The notes under the pieces are model-generated. The model did not search any database and was not told where the DNA came from. It saw only the letters and a list, made by a program, of their open reading frames with translations. The position numbers were made by a program, and so were the translations under genes. From Soonwooa sp023440705 (GTDB lineage Bacteria; Bacteroidota; Bacteroidia; Flavobacteriales; Weeksellaceae), in assembly GCA_023440705.1 (NCBI GenBank), contig JAEXRP010000030.1, forward strand, positions 1 to 64,000: 64,000 nucleotides of DNA, written 5' to 3'. How positions within the stretch are numbered: position 1 is the stretch's first letter; the number at the start of each line of letters is the position of its first letter. Positions 63,025 to 64,000 of this stretch are shown piece by piece.

Positions 63025-64000
63025 TGAATATTGCAAATTTCCTGATAACCAATGCGCAAAATTATCCTCTAAAGCAGGCTATCGGTTTCAAAAGTGGAGC
63101 AGGTTGGTCGCATCTTAATTGGAGAAAATTGAAGACGGTGGTTTTCAAAACCGCAAATGCATTGAAGGAAGCCGGCATCCAAAAAGGTGACCGCGTTGCG
63201 ATCTATTCTGACAACTCTGCGGAGTGGATTACGATGGACTTGGCGACTTTGGCGATTGGTGCGGTGACGGTGCCGATATATTCGACCAATACTAAAGATC
63301 AAGCGAAACATGTTATCCTAGATTCGGGTGCAAAAATTATCTTGACAGGTAACAAAGAGCATTACGACAATGCCATTGCTTTGTTGGAAGAATGTCCGAG
63401 TCTTGAAAAGATTATCGTTACCAAAACTTACGAAAGAATCATTCACGACCAAAGTATTCATCTTCAAAAATTCATAAAACCTGCAAGCGAAAACTTGGAG
63501 ATTTTGGATATGCAAGAAGATGATTTGGCGACCATTATTTATACTTCTGGTACGACAGGAACGCCAAAAGGTGTGATGTTGATGCACGGGAATTTTGTGA
63601 AAGCTTTTGATGCTCACTTTGAGTTTTTTAAATTTAAAAACTTCGAAGACGAACATTCGTTTGCGTTTTTACCATTAACCCACGTTTTCGAAAGAAGTTG
63701 GACTTTACTAGCGATGTCTGGCGGAGCAAAAGTTTCGTTTTTGACGAATACAAAAGCGATTGCGGAAGAATTGCCGATTGTGCAACCAACGATGATGTGT
63801 TCGGTTCCGAGATTTTATCAGAAAATTTATATTAAAATTCAAGAAACGATTCAGAGTTCTTCACCGACTAAACAAAAGATTTTTAATTGGGCTTTGGGTG
63901 TTGGTTCTCAATATCACGAATTAAAACGACAAGAAAAATCAATTCCATTGGGATTGGGTTTAAAATATAATCTTGCCAACACTTTAGTTTTCAAAAAGAT
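63024..64000 (+). CDS. AMP-forming acyl-CoA synthetase (long-chain fatty acid ligase), 5' part
   Basis: From ATG 63024 the frame stays open to the window edge (325 codons). It begins MNIANFLITNAQNYPLKQAI. The AMP-binding signature YTSGTTGTPKGVML lies near residues 173-186, preceded by GDRVAIYSDNSAEWITMDLA near 55-74. The LTHVFERSW block follows near 219, typical of the long-chain acyl-CoA synthetase (FadD15-like) branch. It activates fatty acids with ATP and CoA. The C-terminal domain is outside the window. It shares a transcript with the epimerase gene (TAATG overlap). Confidence 0.93.
   Translation, partial: MNIANFLITNAQNYPLKQAIGFKSGAGWSHLNWRKLKTVVFKTANALKEAGIQKGDRVAIYSDNSAEWITMDLATLAIGAVTVPIYSTNTKDQAKHVILDSGAKIILTGNKEHYDNAIALLEECPSLEKIIVTKTYERIIHDQSIHLQKFIKPASENLEILDMQEDDLATIIYTSGTTGTPKGVMLMHGNFVKAFDAHFEFFKFKNFEDEHSFAFLPLTHVFERSWTLLAMSGGAKVSFLTNTKAIAEELPIVQPTMMCSVPRFYQKIYIKIQETIQSSSPTKQKIFNWALGVGSQYHELKRQEKSIPLGLGLKYNLANTLVFKK

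Overview
The window looks like the chromosome of a member of the Flavobacteriia, most likely the Chryseobacterium / Weeksellaceae group. This is inferred from low GC content, promoters of the TTG-N19-TAnnTTTG type, few Shine-Dalgarno sites, GLPGLI-family proteins, fragments of a SusC-type receptor and of a type IX secretion sorting domain, TPR-AraC sensor-regulators, an RteC protein and flavobacterial housekeeping genes. No database search was possible, so names rest on recognised motifs and family resemblance.

Layout. (1) 1-3.6 kb: start of a YggS-like gene, yaaA, a TsaC/YciO-like gene, a 118-bp triple tandem repeat, and the decayed end of a PepSY membrane protein. (2) 3.6-8.0 kb: three consecutive secreted proteins with C1q-like C-terminal domains and a TPR-transmembrane-AraC regulator, all on the minus strand. 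(3) 8.9-12.2 kb: a compact four-gene plus-strand cassette (a 251-aa protein, a DUF5675 protein and two tiny membrane proteins), then a gene-poor zone of heptanucleotide arrays and duplicated tails of a small DNA-binding-protein gene. (4) 12.4-25.5 kb: a restriction-modification island. It holds a three-gene operon (nuclease-methyltransferase fusion, HsdS, and an OLD-like ATPase with a TOPRIM domain), a second system (an Eco57I-like methyltransferase plus a small PD-(D/E)XK-like partner), an esterase lipoprotein, a double-HTH regulator, and dead fragments of hsdM, an AAA ATPase, an XRE regulator and a tyrosine integrase. (5) 25.5-30 kb: a hairpin, a head-on junction of two truncated surface-protein genes, a second TPR-AraC regulator and an RteC-family protein. 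(6) 30-36.7 kb: an FAD oxidoreductase and two identical initiator tRNA genes that flank an Ig-repeat surface protein and two small exported proteins. (7) 36.9-64 kb: mostly core genome. It includes a calcium/proton antiporter, a BlaI/M56 sensor pair followed by two GLPGLI genes, transaldolase, gyrA, prfB, ung, pdxJ, a mechanosensitive channel, a two-component system, an alpha/beta hydrolase, an epimerase and the start of an acyl-CoA ligase.

How it fits together. The 9-30 kb stretch is an accessory hotspot. Two restriction systems and a possible third anti-phage component sit among remnants of earlier ones and of an integrase, with 7-bp-period tandem repeats repeatedly marking segment boundaries. 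The best candidate for an undescribed system is the MR-S-ATPase/TOPRIM operon at 13.0-18.8 kb. The four-gene DUF5675 cassette at 8.9-10.5 kb and the heptamer arrays come next.
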